From positions 496,001-560,000 of the forward strand of contig JAJEBF010000014.1 in the NCBI GenBank assembly GCA_022824025.1: DNA of 64,000 nucleotides. The letters run 5' to 3'. Both the position numbers and the translations under genes were made by a program. Positions within the stretch are counted from its first letter, which is position 1. Each line of letters begins with the position of its first letter. Source of the DNA: Caldilineaceae bacterium. Lineage in GTDB: Bacteria; Chloroflexota; Anaerolineae; Caldilineales; Caldilineaceae. Positions 9,795 to 18,727 of this stretch are shown here, piece by piece. A model generated the notes under the pieces. The model did no database searches and was not told where the DNA came from. It saw only the letters and a program-made list of their open reading frames with translations.

Positions 9795-10276
9795 GGCTCC
9801 ATTTTATCCGTAGTCAATGGTTAGCAGAAAGAAATCCTTCATTCGCTAATATGACTACATTCGGTGCGAAAATGTTCCCGTCGCAGGGACAAAATGTGTA
9901 GGCGACCATTACTCGCGTCATAAACGACGCACAGGAAACGCGTCCAATGCCCTGCCCAACCACAGCCGCCCCCTATGGTCTCTTTCGCCCAGAAACATCC
10001 TTTCCCGCCCAGCAAGCAAAGGCCAAAAGCCCTCCCCGCCGTCGCTCAATGCCACGCACCGCCCTCCACTGTTCCAGCGCCCCGACACTCTCCGTAAACA
10101 AAGGTGTTGCCGTCTGCCGATGCCGTTTTCGATGCCCCTTCGCGTCCCTCCATGGAAAATGGATGTTGCCTTTCTTCACGCCCTTCGCGGACGAAAAGAT
10201 GTTGACGTTCTCTGTATCACTCCGGAGAACAGGCCGCCATACCTCTGGGGTCGACCCAACTGCCCCGCCAAACAGA
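9795..10276. other. Intergenic region between two minus-strand genes
   Basis: No gene seen. The part next to 9795 is AT-richer and should hold the promoter of the 3D-domain gene, though I cannot fix -35/-10 boxes. The rest carries a dispersed-repeat copy (10085-10215). Confidence 0.55.
10085..10215 (+). repeat. Dispersed degenerate intergenic repeat, copy 2
   Basis: Several diverged units: 'tgttgccgt' spacers alternating with 'ccttcgcgtccctccatgga' and 'cccttcgcggacgaaaagatg'. It has the same orientation and character as copies 1 and 3 and lies just past the 3' end of the sulfatase gene. Confidence 0.55.
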
Positions 10277-11758
10277 TCACGCCAGCCAGTTCATCTCTTT
10301 CAGCATCGGCCACCGATAGCGCTCCTCCGGCCCGGTTTGCCGGGCCCAGGCCGTAAGTAACGGCTCGTCCGCGCCCTTCTCCCCCATCTTCCTTCTCACT
10401 TCTTCAGGATCCCAGTCCCGTAACACCTCGTCCCGCAACTCCCTTTCAACTGACCTGCAACCAGGATCGTCCGAACGGTCAATCAGTTCTCCAGGGTCCT
10501 CTCTCAGATTGAAAAGCTGGCTGGGATACCCGTGATAGTAAATGTACTTCCACTCGTCTCGCCGTATCATCCGCTGGAAGGCCCCCTCCGGTGGTCCGAA
10601 CTTGTCCGTGCAATACTCTGAAAAAGCCGCGTTCTCCCAGTTAGGTACTTCGCGCCGGCCGTCAACCTGGGGCAGAAAGCTCCGCCCGACCGAGTTCGGC
10701 AGCGCCGGCGCTTCCATTGCGTCAAGCATCGTCGCGGCGACGTCAACCGCGCTCACGACGCGCTGGCAGCGCTGCCCCCCCGATATGCGGCCGGGCCAGC
10801 TCACGATCAGGGGCACGCGCACCGACTCTTCGTAGAACACATGCTTCCAGAAAAGGCCGTGCTCGCCCTGCATGTCGCCATGGTCCGACGTGTAGATGAT
10901 AAGCGTATTCTCGTCCAAACCGTTCTCGCGCAGCGCATCCAGAATCTGGCCAATCATCGCGTCCGTGCGGTACACCAACCCCGCATAGGCCGCACGCGCC
11001 CTCCGGACCTCAACCTCGTCCATCACCTCAATGCCGGTCGACTGCCGCCACCAGCGCAAAAAAGGATGCTGCTCCTCGAGCGGCGGCGCAGACTTGCGGG
11101 GCGGCGTCATCGAGCCCGCGTACCGGTCGTAATCCTCCTGCCGGGCCACATAGGGCGGGTGCGGAAGCATCAGCCCAACCGATAGACTGAACGGCTCCCT
11201 GAGAACGCCGGCCCTCTTCTGGACGCCCAGCCGGTTCAGCCTCCCAACCGTTACCGCGGTCACATCTTCGTCATGCACCTGGTACGCGCTCTGACCGGGC
11301 CCGGAGCGTTCGAGACTCAGATGATGCGGGCCCGCCGTAACGCTGAGAATCCCTCGATCCGGCCCCGGATTTCCCGGATGGTTCGCGCCGTGATCGCCCA
11401 CAAAACGGGATGCGTAGCCATGCAACTGATCCGGCCCCACCGAATGCATCCGCCCAACCAGCTCAGGCTGATAGCCCGCCGCGCCCATCGCATGGGCTAT
11501 CGTTGGAATTCTCGAATCAAGGCCATGCTCATTCGTCCAGACTTCATTTTGAAAGGGGTGGCGTCCACTGAGCATGGACATCCGCGAAGGCACGCAAATC
11601 GGAGAGCAGCAGTACGCGTTGTCAAAGACCACGCCGCTCGCAGCCAGGCGGTCCAGGTTCGGCGTATCGACCAGTTCATCCCCATAGCAGCCTGTCACAT
11701 GAGGGCTGTGCTGGTCGGAATGAATGTATAGAAGGTTGGGGCGATTTGTCCCGTTCAT
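10277..11758 (-). CDS. Type I sulfatase (formylglycine-dependent)
   Basis: 493 aa from ATG 11758, which has GGGAGAGGA immediately upstream; the frame extends 26 codons further but without a better start. The N-terminal metal motif (SDQH, about residue 14) and the nucleophile motif CSPICVPSR are present. Cys55 in C-x-P-x-R is the residue converted to formylglycine in this family. Further family marks are YTSDHGDMQGEHGLFWKH and a C-terminal KYIYY strand. No signal peptide is evident, so it may be cytoplasmic or leave by another route. Substrate is unknown; neighbours (two more sulfatases, secreted sugar dehydrogenases, importers) suggest sulfated glycans. The formylglycine-generating enzyme is not in this window. 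Confidence 0.92.
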   Translation of the reverse strand: MNGTNRPNLLYIHSDQHSPHVTGCYGDELVDTPNLDRLAASGVVFDNAYCCSPICVPSRMSMLSGRHPFQNEVWTNEHGLDSRIPTIAHAMGAAGYQPELVGRMHSVGPDQLHGYASRFVGDHGANHPGNPGPDRGILSVTAGPHHLSLERSGPGQSAYQVHDEDVTAVTVGRLNRLGVQKRAGVLREPFSLSVGLMLPHPPYVARQEDYDRYAGSMTPPRKSAPPLEEQHPFLRWWRQSTGIEVMDEVEVRRARAAYAGLVYRTDAMIGQILDALRENGLDENTLIIYTSDHGDMQGEHGLFWKHVFYEESVRVPLIVSWPGRISGGQRCQRVVSAVDVAATMLDAMEAPALPNSVGRSFLPQVDGRREVPNWENAAFSEYCTDKFGPPEGAFQRMIRRDEWKYIYYHGYPSQLFNLREDPGELIDRSDDPGCRSVERELRDEVLRDWDPEEVRRKMGEKGADEPLLTAWARQTGPEERYRWPMLKEMNWLA

Positions 11759-12431
11759 CTTCCTCTCCCGTCGTTGGCTATGTTTCGGCGTACCATCTGG
11801 GTTCAGTTCAATTAGCCTGCGTCTTTCGCACCTCACTGCCGCCCAAAGGCCCTTCCCTCTGGTCCCATCCCTCTTCAGCCCTTCACCAAAATGGCCGCAA
11901 GTTCGCGACCTGCCAGGATGAACGAGACTAATTCCTAAGAGGAACCAAGTCCCAGACGAATCTGAAGAGCGGCGCCATGGGACCTACAGTCCTGCCCAAG
12001 GTGAAAGGGTAGCAAATACCCCCGCCCGAGGCAAATACACCCATGTTTCCAACTCGCACCCCACCCCTACGCCCCGGCCTGGCCCGCCACCACCTGTGGG
12101 GTCCGCCCCCCTATTGGTGCCCTCCCAACCAGCAAAGCCTTCCCCTACCGAAGGCGCCAGTGCTCCCTCCCTACACCTGGGTGGAAATAAGATCCCGCCG
12201 TTCTTCGCGCCCCATTGTGGACAAAAGGATGTCGCCGTTCTCCTTTTCCCTCCGTGGACCAAAAGATGTTGGCTCCCGCAGTTGCCCTTCGCAGACCAAA
12301 ACAGTGTTGCGCGCAAATCAGATTCCGAACCGTCACAAAAGCCAGGCAGCATGATTCAGTCCTTTCCCCCACGACATGTCCCTTAAACTCACCCCCTTTT
12401 TGAACGGCGGCCCCGGCTTATGTACCTGACT
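11759..12431. other. Intergenic region between divergent sulfatase genes
   Basis: About 0.7 kb without a convincing gene, between a minus-strand and a plus-strand sulfatase. It should contain both promoters; only the plus-strand candidate at 12432-12459 could be read. A dispersed-repeat copy lies at 12185-12310. Confidence 0.55.
12185..12310 (+). repeat. Dispersed degenerate intergenic repeat, copy 3
   Basis: Units 'ttcttcgcgccccattgtgg', 'ccctccgtggaccaaaagatg' and 'cccttcgcagaccaaaacag' follow each other with about 40-base spacing. It is the same family as copies 1 and 2. Confidence 0.55.
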
Positions 12432-12459
12432 TTGCCGCGCTCACGGCCTATGTTACACT
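12432..12459 (+). promoter_or_regulatory. Candidate sigma-70 promoter for the plus-strand sulfatase
   Basis: TTGCCG (12432-12437), 16-base spacer, TACACT (12454-12459), about 65 bases before the ATG. The match to consensus is moderate. Confidence 0.4.
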
Positions 12460-12473
12460 GCGCCCATTCTCCC

Positions 12474-12491
12474 TTGACAACCAACTGTCAA
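12474..12491. promoter_or_regulatory. Inverted repeat, possible operator before sulfatase
   Basis: Perfect 6-bp arms TTGACA and TGTCAA around a 6-base spacer, just downstream of the candidate promoter and 32 bases before the ATG. The position suits a repressor site; no regulator gene is nearby. Confidence 0.35.
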
Positions 12492-12523
12492 ATTCGATCT
12501 CCTTCAACACGGGACGACAATCC

Positions 12524-13978
12524 ATGGAACGCCCCAACATCCTGCTCATTACAACCGACCAGCAGCGTTATGACGCGGCCGGAGATGCCGCGCCCCCTTT
12601 CATGCGCACGCCCCACTTCAATCACCTCACCCGCGAAGGAATCAACTTTACCTCGGCCTACGGCGACTGCCCCGTCTGCGTCCCCTCCCGCATGTCAATC
12701 ATGACAGGCAAGTACGTCACCACACACGGCATGACCGGCAACGGGCCGTCCTCAAGGGTCCTGTCCGACTTCAGTAATTCCCTTCCCTCCTGCATGAACA
12801 GACTGGGATACCAGACTGCCGCCATCGGCAAAATGCACTTCACCCCCCAGCGCGTCAGATATGGCTTTCAAGAGATGATTCTGCCAGAGGACTACTACCG
12901 CCACATGGCCCGCCGCGGCTACGACGTCCAACCCATGCGCCACGGCCTCGGCCAGAACGAGCTCTACCCCGGCATGGCAACCGTCCCGGAAGCTCTCACC
13001 CTCACTTCCTGGACCGCCGAACAGTGCGTCGAGTACATCCGCGAACGCCGCGACCCCACCCTTCCTTTCTTTCTCTGGTGCTCCTTCTCAAAACCCCATC
13101 CCCCCATCGACCCCCCTGAGCCCTACTACTCCATGTACCGTAACTGTGACATCCCGGCCCCGGTCTTCGGCGATTGGAGCGAAGGCGACGACGTCCCCTA
13201 CGCCTTCCGACTCCTCAGGGAGAAACAGTCCTTCGATCTCGTGCCGCCCGAAGTTATCCGTGAGGCGCGCGCCGCCTACTACGGCGTAATCACCCAGATC
13301 GACTACAACATGGGCCGTATCTTTGCCGCCCTCCAGGACATGGGCATCTTCGACGAAACCCTGATTATCTACACCTCCGATCACGGCGAATACCTTGGTG
13401 ACCATCACGCCGGCGCCAAAGGCTTGTTCCACGAACCTTCCGCCCACGTCCCCTTTGCCCTGCGTATGCCGCAGGGCTGGGACAACCGCCAGCACGGGAC
13501 GCGCAACCCGTCCCTCGTCACCCTCGCCGACATTCTGCCAACCGCCGTTGCCGCCGCAGGCGGTACACCGCCCAATGACGTCGACGGCCTCGATCTCGTC
13601 GCCCTGGCGCGGGGTGAAGTCGAGCCGCGGCCCTACCTTGAATCCGCCCTGGGCAGCGCCGAAAGGCCCGGCAACTTCGCCATCACCGACGGACGCTGGA
13701 AATACATCTGGTTCCCCGTCGGCGGCAGCGAGCAACTCTTCGACCTCCAAAGCGACCCAAAGGAGCTCCGCAATCTCGCCCGCGCCGCCGAAGCCTCGCC
13801 CCATCTCGAACGACTCCGAAGCGAACTCATCAGCCGTCACCAGGCCAGAGACTCTTCAGCCGTCCAGGACGGCAACTGGGTGACCCTTCCTGTGCCGCAG
13901 GAAACCGAAGCCGACCGCCGCAACACCAGCTGGCCCGGCTATCATACCGAATACCACGACGTGGATGTACGCCATTGA
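12524..13978 (+). CDS. Type I sulfatase (formylglycine-dependent)
   Basis: 484 aa beginning MERPNILLITTDQQRYD. The TDQQ motif (residues 11-14) supplies metal ligands, and CPVCVPSR contains the C-x-P-x-R nucleophile with Cys52. YTSDHGEYLGDHHAGAKG supplies the second metal/sulfate-binding block, and a KYIWFP strand precedes the C-terminus. There is no signal peptide. It lies divergently from the 10.3-kb sulfatase and directly upstream of an Opp-type importer, which suggests the three act on one substrate class. Sulfatases of this group hydrolyse sulfate esters on carbohydrates, but no feature here fixes the sugar. A weak hairpin (arms 13993-14000 and 14011-14018) separates it from the next gene. 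Confidence 0.93.
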   Translation: MERPNILLITTDQQRYDAAGDAAPPFMRTPHFNHLTREGINFTSAYGDCPVCVPSRMSIMTGKYVTTHGMTGNGPSSRVLSDFSNSLPSCMNRLGYQTAAIGKMHFTPQRVRYGFQEMILPEDYYRHMARRGYDVQPMRHGLGQNELYPGMATVPEALTLTSWTAEQCVEYIRERRDPTLPFFLWCSFSKPHPPIDPPEPYYSMYRNCDIPAPVFGDWSEGDDVPYAFRLLREKQSFDLVPPEVIREARAAYYGVITQIDYNMGRIFAALQDMGIFDETLIIYTSDHGEYLGDHHAGAKGLFHEPSAHVPFALRMPQGWDNRQHGTRNPSLVTLADILPTAVAAAGGTPPNDVDGLDLVALARGEVEPRPYLESALGSAERPGNFAITDGRWKYIWFPVGGSEQLFDLQSDPKELRNLARAAEASPHLERLRSELISRHQARDSSAVQDGNWVTLPVPQETEADRRNTSWPGYHTEYHDVDVRH

Positions 13979-14051
13979 GAGGTAACATCCCTGCTGAGAC
14001 CCAAACTTTCGTCTCGGCATCTCTGACTCCCATAGCGTAAAGGAGATTCCC

Positions 14052-16145
14052 ATGTTTCGAACCCCCTCTAGCCGGTTGAACCCTTCCGCAAGGACCATTT
14101 GGGTCTTGCTCCTGGCGTTCGCGCTCATAGTCTCAGCCTGTGGCGGCGGCGAGCAACCCGTTGCTGAGGAAGAGCCCGCCCCTGCCGAGGAAGCAGCCTC
14201 TGCAGATGACGCCGAAGACGCCGGCGACGCGATGATGTCCGCCAAAGAAGCGCCTCAGCTCGCCGAAATGGTCGCAGCCGGAGACCTGCCCCCCCTCGAT
14301 GAACGCATCCCCATCGACCCTCTGGTCATCGACCTGCCCTGGATCGAGATCGGCCAGTACGGCGGCACGCTCAAACGTACCACGACAAGTACGAACTTCC
14401 AGGATACCTCTCAGTATATGTACGGCCATTCGCCACTGCACTGGCAGAACGGCGGTGCCGATGTGGGTCCCGGCCTGGCGCGAGCCTGGGAGAGCAACGC
14501 CGACGCTTCCGAGTGGACTTTCTACTTCCGCGAAGGAACCAGGTGGTCAGACGGACAACCATTCACCGTCGACGACATCATCTTCTGGTGGGAAGATATG
14601 GCCGCTAACCCGGACCATCCCATGGCAATGCCCGCTTGGACGCTCGTAGGCGGCCAGCCTATGACCGCTGAGAAGATCGATGACTACACCATTCGGTTCA
14701 AATTCGCATCCTCGGCGCCCCTGCTGGAAAGAGAGCTCGCCGCATTCGTTAACGGTGGCATCTCCTATAACTTTGGACCCTATCCGCGCCACTATCTGGA
14801 ACAGTTCCATCCAAATTACTCTGACGCCGCCGACTACGAAGAGTTCACCGAAAAACAGGACTGGTGGATAAACCCGGACCGGCCTGTCTTGAATGCCTGG
14901 ATGGTTGTCTCGCTTGAGCCCGGCAACCGTATGATCCTCGAACGCAACCCCTACTACTACGCCGTCGACACAGCCGGCAACCAGTTGCCATACATCGACA
15001 GTATGGAAGTATCGTTCGCCGAAAACGTCGAAGTGCTAAAGCTGCGCATCTTCAGCGGCGATGTCAACTTCCATGCCCACCCGCATCTCTCATTACGCGA
15101 TCTGGCGGTTCTGAAGGAAAACGAAGCAAACGGCGACTATCGTGTCCTGCTATGGGACAATGGCGCGGGTGGGGCCCCTGCCTGGGGCGTCAACTGGAAC
15201 AACCCCGACGACGCCAAACGAGAAATCGTTCGCACCACCCAGTACCGCCGAGCCCTCTCCCACGCCATGGACCGCGAGCGTATCCGCAAAATCACCTTCC
15301 TTGGCCTTGGCGGTGAGGCCAGCACCGGCACAATGTCGCCAAACTCTGCCCAATTCAACCGCTCGCAAAAAGGCCAGGACATGCTGGTTGCCTGGCGCGA
15401 GTCTGCCGTAACCTATGACCCAGACCTGGCCAAAAGCCTTCTCGACGAAATCGAAGTGACCGACCAGGATGGCGACGGCTTCCGCGACCTTCCCGATGGC
15501 TCGCCTCTGGAAGTGCGTATCGACTTCCCGGCCGGCAATACAGCCTTCATCGAAACCGCCGAACTGATGGTCGAGGATTGGAAGGCTGTCGGTCTCAATG
15601 CCTACGTCAATTCGATTCCCGGTTCCCAGGTCGGCGTCATGACCACGAATGCAACCTATGACATTCGCCTCTACGGCGGCGGCGCGCCCGACGGCCCCGA
15701 TCTCTTGACTTACCCCGCCTGGCTAATCTCTTACGGCAGCGGCGGACGTTGGGCCCCCTTGTACGGCGCTTGGATGGCTGCCGAAGGGACCCCCAAGGAA
15801 GGGAGTGAGTTGGACCTGGCTCCCCGTGACCGAACACCCCCGCGTGAAGAGATCCCAGTCGACGACCCAATATTCCGCATGTGGGAACTGTACAAGCAGG
15901 CCATCGCAGAACCGGATCTCGCAAAGCGCGATGAACTCACATTCGAGATCATCCAAATCCACATTGACGAAGGCCCCTTCCTATTGGGCGGCATCGCTGA
16001 CCCCCCCAATATCGTCATCGCCAGCAACCAGTTCAATAACGTTCCTACCAGCGACGATATCCCACTCGGCGGCTGGTTGGGCCCGTGGGTGCTCGGCATG
16101 CCCGGTGCAATGACCTATCCTGAAGTCTATTTCATCGCCGAATAG
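14052..16145 (+). CDS. ABC transporter substrate-binding lipoprotein, family 5 (Opp/Dpp type)
   Basis: 697 aa, larger than typical oligopeptide-binding proteins (about 550). AAAGGAG lies upstream of the ATG. A signal peptide ends in the lipobox VSAC near residue 34, followed by an acidic Glu/Ala-rich linker. SBP_bac_5 features include YFREGTRWSDGQPFTVDDI near residue 155 and a late LLDEIEVTDQDGDGFRDLPDG segment typical of the family. Family 5 proteins bind oligopeptides but also oligosaccharides and other solutes. Two permease genes follow, but no ATPase. A strong hairpin (16171-16206) lies just after the stop. Given the surrounding sulfatases and sugar dehydrogenases, an oligosaccharide ligand is plausible but unproven. 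Confidence 0.92.
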   Translation: MFRTPSSRLNPSARTIWVLLLAFALIVSACGGGEQPVAEEEPAPAEEAASADDAEDAGDAMMSAKEAPQLAEMVAAGDLPPLDERIPIDPLVIDLPWIEIGQYGGTLKRTTTSTNFQDTSQYMYGHSPLHWQNGGADVGPGLARAWESNADASEWTFYFREGTRWSDGQPFTVDDIIFWWEDMAANPDHPMAMPAWTLVGGQPMTAEKIDDYTIRFKFASSAPLLERELAAFVNGGISYNFGPYPRHYLEQFHPNYSDAADYEEFTEKQDWWINPDRPVLNAWMVVSLEPGNRMILERNPYYYAVDTAGNQLPYIDSMEVSFAENVEVLKLRIFSGDVNFHAHPHLSLRDLAVLKENEANGDYRVLLWDNGAGGAPAWGVNWNNPDDAKREIVRTTQYRRALSHAMDRERIRKITFLGLGGEASTGTMSPNSAQFNRSQKGQDMLVAWRESAVTYDPDLAKSLLDEIEVTDQDGDGFRDLPDGSPLEVRIDFPAGNTAFIETAELMVEDWKAVGLNAYVNSIPGSQVGVMTTNATYDIRLYGGGAPDGPDLLTYPAWLISYGSGGRWAPLYGAWMAAEGTPKEGSELDLAPRDRTPPREEIPVDDPIFRMWELYKQAIAEPDLAKRDELTFEIIQIHIDEGPFLLGGIADPPNIVIASNQFNNVPTSDDIPLGGWLGPWVLGMPGAMTYPEVYFIAE

Positions 16146-16170
16146 CGCATGACAGGCTGATCACTGCAAC

Positions 16171-16206
16171 GGGAGAGTGGAGCAGAGAGATCTGCTCCAC
16201 TCTCCC
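16171..16206 (+). promoter_or_regulatory. Hairpin between binding-protein and permease genes
   Basis: Perfect 15-bp stem (16171-16185 with 16192-16206), extendable to 16 bp by an A-T pair that closes a GAGA (GNRA-type) tetraloop. There is no T run after it, so it is more likely an mRNA-stabilising or partial-termination element keeping binding-protein message in excess than a full terminator. Confidence 0.7.
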
Positions 16207-16320
16207 GCCTTGTTGCCAAGCACGCAGTCTCAGAAAATGCGGGAAGATCCACTTTATATCCGCTCTCAAGAACTTGCGGCAAAGTAATTTTCAATTCAAC
16301 TTGCCGCTTGGAGTTTGTTC

Positions 16321-17304
16321 GTGCAGAGATTCATCCTCTCCCGTTTCCTCTATATGCTGGTCACGATGTTCTTCGTCTCGATTGTAGGCTTCGTGATTAT
16401 CAATCTGCCGCCCGGTACATACTTGGACGTCTATCGCGCACAGCTGGAAGCGCAAGGGACCAGGACCACCGAGCGCCAGCTTGAAGCAATTGTCCGCCAA
16501 TACGGTCTCGATCAGCCAGTCCCCGTGCAGTATTGGAAGTGGGTATCCGGATTCGTTCGAGGCGACTTCGGCCGCTCCTTTGCCTATAATAAGGATGTCA
16601 ACGAACTGATCTGGGAACGGCTGACGCTCACGATGCTGATATCTGTTTCGACTCTAATCGTCACCTGGCTCATTGCCATCCCAATCGGCGTCTATTCGGC
16701 GACACACCAATACCAGGCCAGCGATCACTTTTTCACAACCGTCGGCATGGTTGGCCTCTCCATCCCTAATTTTCTACTCGCTCTCATCCTGATGGTAATC
16801 GCGGCAATGGTCTTTGATCAGTCCGTTGGCGGGCTCTTTTCGCCAGAATATGAAGACGCCCCCTGGAACGTCGCCAAACTATGGGACCTCCTGAAACATA
16901 TGTGGATCCCGGTGCTTGTCGTCGGCACCTCAGGCACAGCCGGGCTTATCCGCATGATGCGCGGCAATCTTCTCGACGTGCTCAAAATCGCCTATATAAC
17001 GTCTGCACGCGCCAAAGGGCTCCCTGAACGGCGCGTGATTCTGGTCCACGCAGTGCGCAATGCCATCCACCCTCTCATCATGATCCTGGGCACGAGCCTG
17101 CCCCAAATTATCTCCGGAGCCACCATCGTTTCGATGGTACTCAGCCTACCCACCACAGGGCCCCTCTACTTCAACGCGTTGCTCCAGCAAGACATGTATC
17201 TGGCTGGCACCTTTCTCGTTTTTCTGGCCGGGTTGTTGGTAATCGGCAATTTCCTGGCTGACATCCTTCTCATCTGGGTCGATCCCCGAATCCGTTACAC
17301 CTAG
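16321..17304 (+). CDS. ABC transporter permease, DppB/OppB family
   Basis: 327 aa from GTG 16321, chosen because GGAG (16310-16313) lies seven bases upstream; a TTG two codons earlier has poor spacing. An N-terminal membrane span is followed by the conserved LPPGTYLDVY periplasmic segment and further spans. The inner-membrane-complex loop ITSARAKGLPERRVILVHA (EAA-type) docks with the ATPase. It ends with the VDPRIRYT motif typical of DppB proteins. It pairs with the next permease (two-base gap) and the upstream binding protein. No DppD/DppF ATPase is encoded here. Confidence 0.93.
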   Translation: MQRFILSRFLYMLVTMFFVSIVGFVIINLPPGTYLDVYRAQLEAQGTRTTERQLEAIVRQYGLDQPVPVQYWKWVSGFVRGDFGRSFAYNKDVNELIWERLTLTMLISVSTLIVTWLIAIPIGVYSATHQYQASDHFFTTVGMVGLSIPNFLLALILMVIAAMVFDQSVGGLFSPEYEDAPWNVAKLWDLLKHMWIPVLVVGTSGTAGLIRMMRGNLLDVLKIAYITSARAKGLPERRVILVHAVRNAIHPLIMILGTSLPQIISGATIVSMVLSLPTTGPLYFNALLQQDMYLAGTFLVFLAGLLVIGNFLADILLIWVDPRIRYT

Positions 17305-17306
17305 AC

Positions 17307-18440
17307 ATGGCGACAAGCGCTACTTCAGTCGATATTCTCTCCAGCGAGGAGGCCCCGCAATCCGCGGCAATCTCACCTGCCCGGCTGATTGGCCGCCGCT
17401 TCCTCCGCAATCGGCTTGCCATCGGCGGCGGTGTCGTCCTCTTCCTCCTCTACATGTCCGCCCTGTTTGCCGACTTCATCGCCCCGATTCCCTTCACCGA
17501 CGTCCACGAAGACTACGTTTTCGTTCCGCCCCAGCTGCCCCGCTTCCGCGACGAACAGGGTACTTTCCACCTGCGGCCCTTCGTCTATGGCCTGGAAAGC
17601 GAACTCGACATGGACACGTTCCGTTTTGTGTATGAGGAAATAAAAGACGCGAAGTATCCTATCAAGTTCTTTGTCAAGGGGTACGAATACAAGCTGTTTG
17701 GACTCATCCCCTTTGATCGCCACCTCTACGGAGTGGACGAACCGGGCGTCTTCTACCTCTTGGGCAGCGACGATTTGGGCCACGACATGGTCGCCCGCGT
17801 CTTCATGGGGGCAAGAATTTCTTTGACGATAGGGCTAGTCGGCGTTATCCTCACCATCATCTTCGGCGCCACGCTCGGCACCGTCTCCGGCTTCTACGGC
17901 GGCGGCATCGATACCTTGATTCAGCGCATCATCGAATTCCTGATGTCTTTCCCCGCCATTCCTCTGTGGGCTGCCCTCGCCGCGGCCATGCCCCCAAACT
18001 GGTCCCCTTTACAACGCTTCTTTGCCATCTCAGTGATTCTATCCCTTATCGAGTGGACAGGCCTTGCCCGGCAGGTCCGCGCTAAGGTACTGTCTTACAG
18101 GGAAATGGAATACACGCTCGCTGCCAGGGCCGCGGGCGCCTCCGACTCTCGCATCATATTCCGCCACATGCTCCCAAACGCCTTCAGCCACATCATCGTC
18201 GTCGCCACGCTCGCCATACCCGGCATGATCCTTGCCGAAACCGCGCTCAGCTTCCTGGGCCTTGGCATCCAGCCTCCCCAGACCAGCTGGGGCGCACTCC
18301 TCAAGCAGGCCCAACTCGTCAGTGTCCTCCTTCAGCAGCCATGGCTTCTGATCCCCGCCTTCTTCGTCATCGCAGCCGTCCTCACCTTCAATTTTGTCGG
18401 CGACGGACTCCGCGACGCGGTCGACCCCTACTCCCTTTGA
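17307..18440 (+). CDS. ABC transporter permease, DppC/OppC family
   Basis: 377 aa, longer than the usual 280-330. Between the first membrane span (about residues 38-55) and the conserved LLGSDDLGHDMVARVFMGAR block there is an extra segment of about 85 residues, probably extracytoplasmic. DppC marks follow: the EAA loop LAARAAGASDSRIIFRHMLP and ALSFLGLGIQPPQTSWG, then FVGDGLRDAVDP near the end. The gene starts two bases after the DppB-type stop, so translation is probably coupled. The periplasmic insertion may contact the unusually large binding protein, which is inference. Confidence 0.93.
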   Translation: MATSATSVDILSSEEAPQSAAISPARLIGRRFLRNRLAIGGGVVLFLLYMSALFADFIAPIPFTDVHEDYVFVPPQLPRFRDEQGTFHLRPFVYGLESELDMDTFRFVYEEIKDAKYPIKFFVKGYEYKLFGLIPFDRHLYGVDEPGVFYLLGSDDLGHDMVARVFMGARISLTIGLVGVILTIIFGATLGTVSGFYGGGIDTLIQRIIEFLMSFPAIPLWAALAAAMPPNWSPLQRFFAISVILSLIEWTGLARQVRAKVLSYREMEYTLAARAAGASDSRIIFRHMLPNAFSHIIVVATLAIPGMILAETALSFLGLGIQPPQTSWGALLKQAQLVSVLLQQPWLLIPAFFVIAAVLTFNFVGDGLRDAVDPYSL

Positions 18441-18571
18441 ATGATCTGTAAAGTGCCTTCGAAGTCGGATACGGTCTTTGTCTCTGTGTTCGGGCATCGA
18501 TTCTTTCGCAGCGCCGTTGTGTCTTCATACAATGACTGCGGTCTCGGCAGACCGTGCCCAACCAGTATGCT

Positions 18572-18637
18572 GAAGAAGGCAATGTCTACGCTACCGGCTA
18601 CCAGGACGGCGCCCTCTAGATCCCGACAGAGAAATAG
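18572..18637 (+). pseudogene. Fossil C-terminal tail of a discoidin-GSDH gene
   Basis: These 22 codons translate EEGNVYATGYQDGAL, a stop, then IPTEK and a final stop. Aligned without gaps to the end of the 579-aa paralog at 23937-25676 (EEGNLYVTGYQTGAIYLITEN), 13 of 21 residues are identical and the final stop falls at the same place; the Tyr codon has become TAG. No further homology is visible upstream. It is a remnant of another copy of the tandem family, lying before the first intact member. Confidence 0.75.
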
Positions 18638-18727
18638 GGCGCGGCAATATTTCGCACCCCATCGACTGAAGCCGCTAGTCCAATGACCAAAACTGACAGA
18701 AGATACGCCGTTGGCCCGATAGAGTCC

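Noticed and set aside
13993-14018. Hairpin between the second sulfatase and the binding-protein gene as a terminator
   Set aside because: The stem is 8 bp with a G-U pair and no T run, too weak to call; mentioned only in the sulfatase entry.
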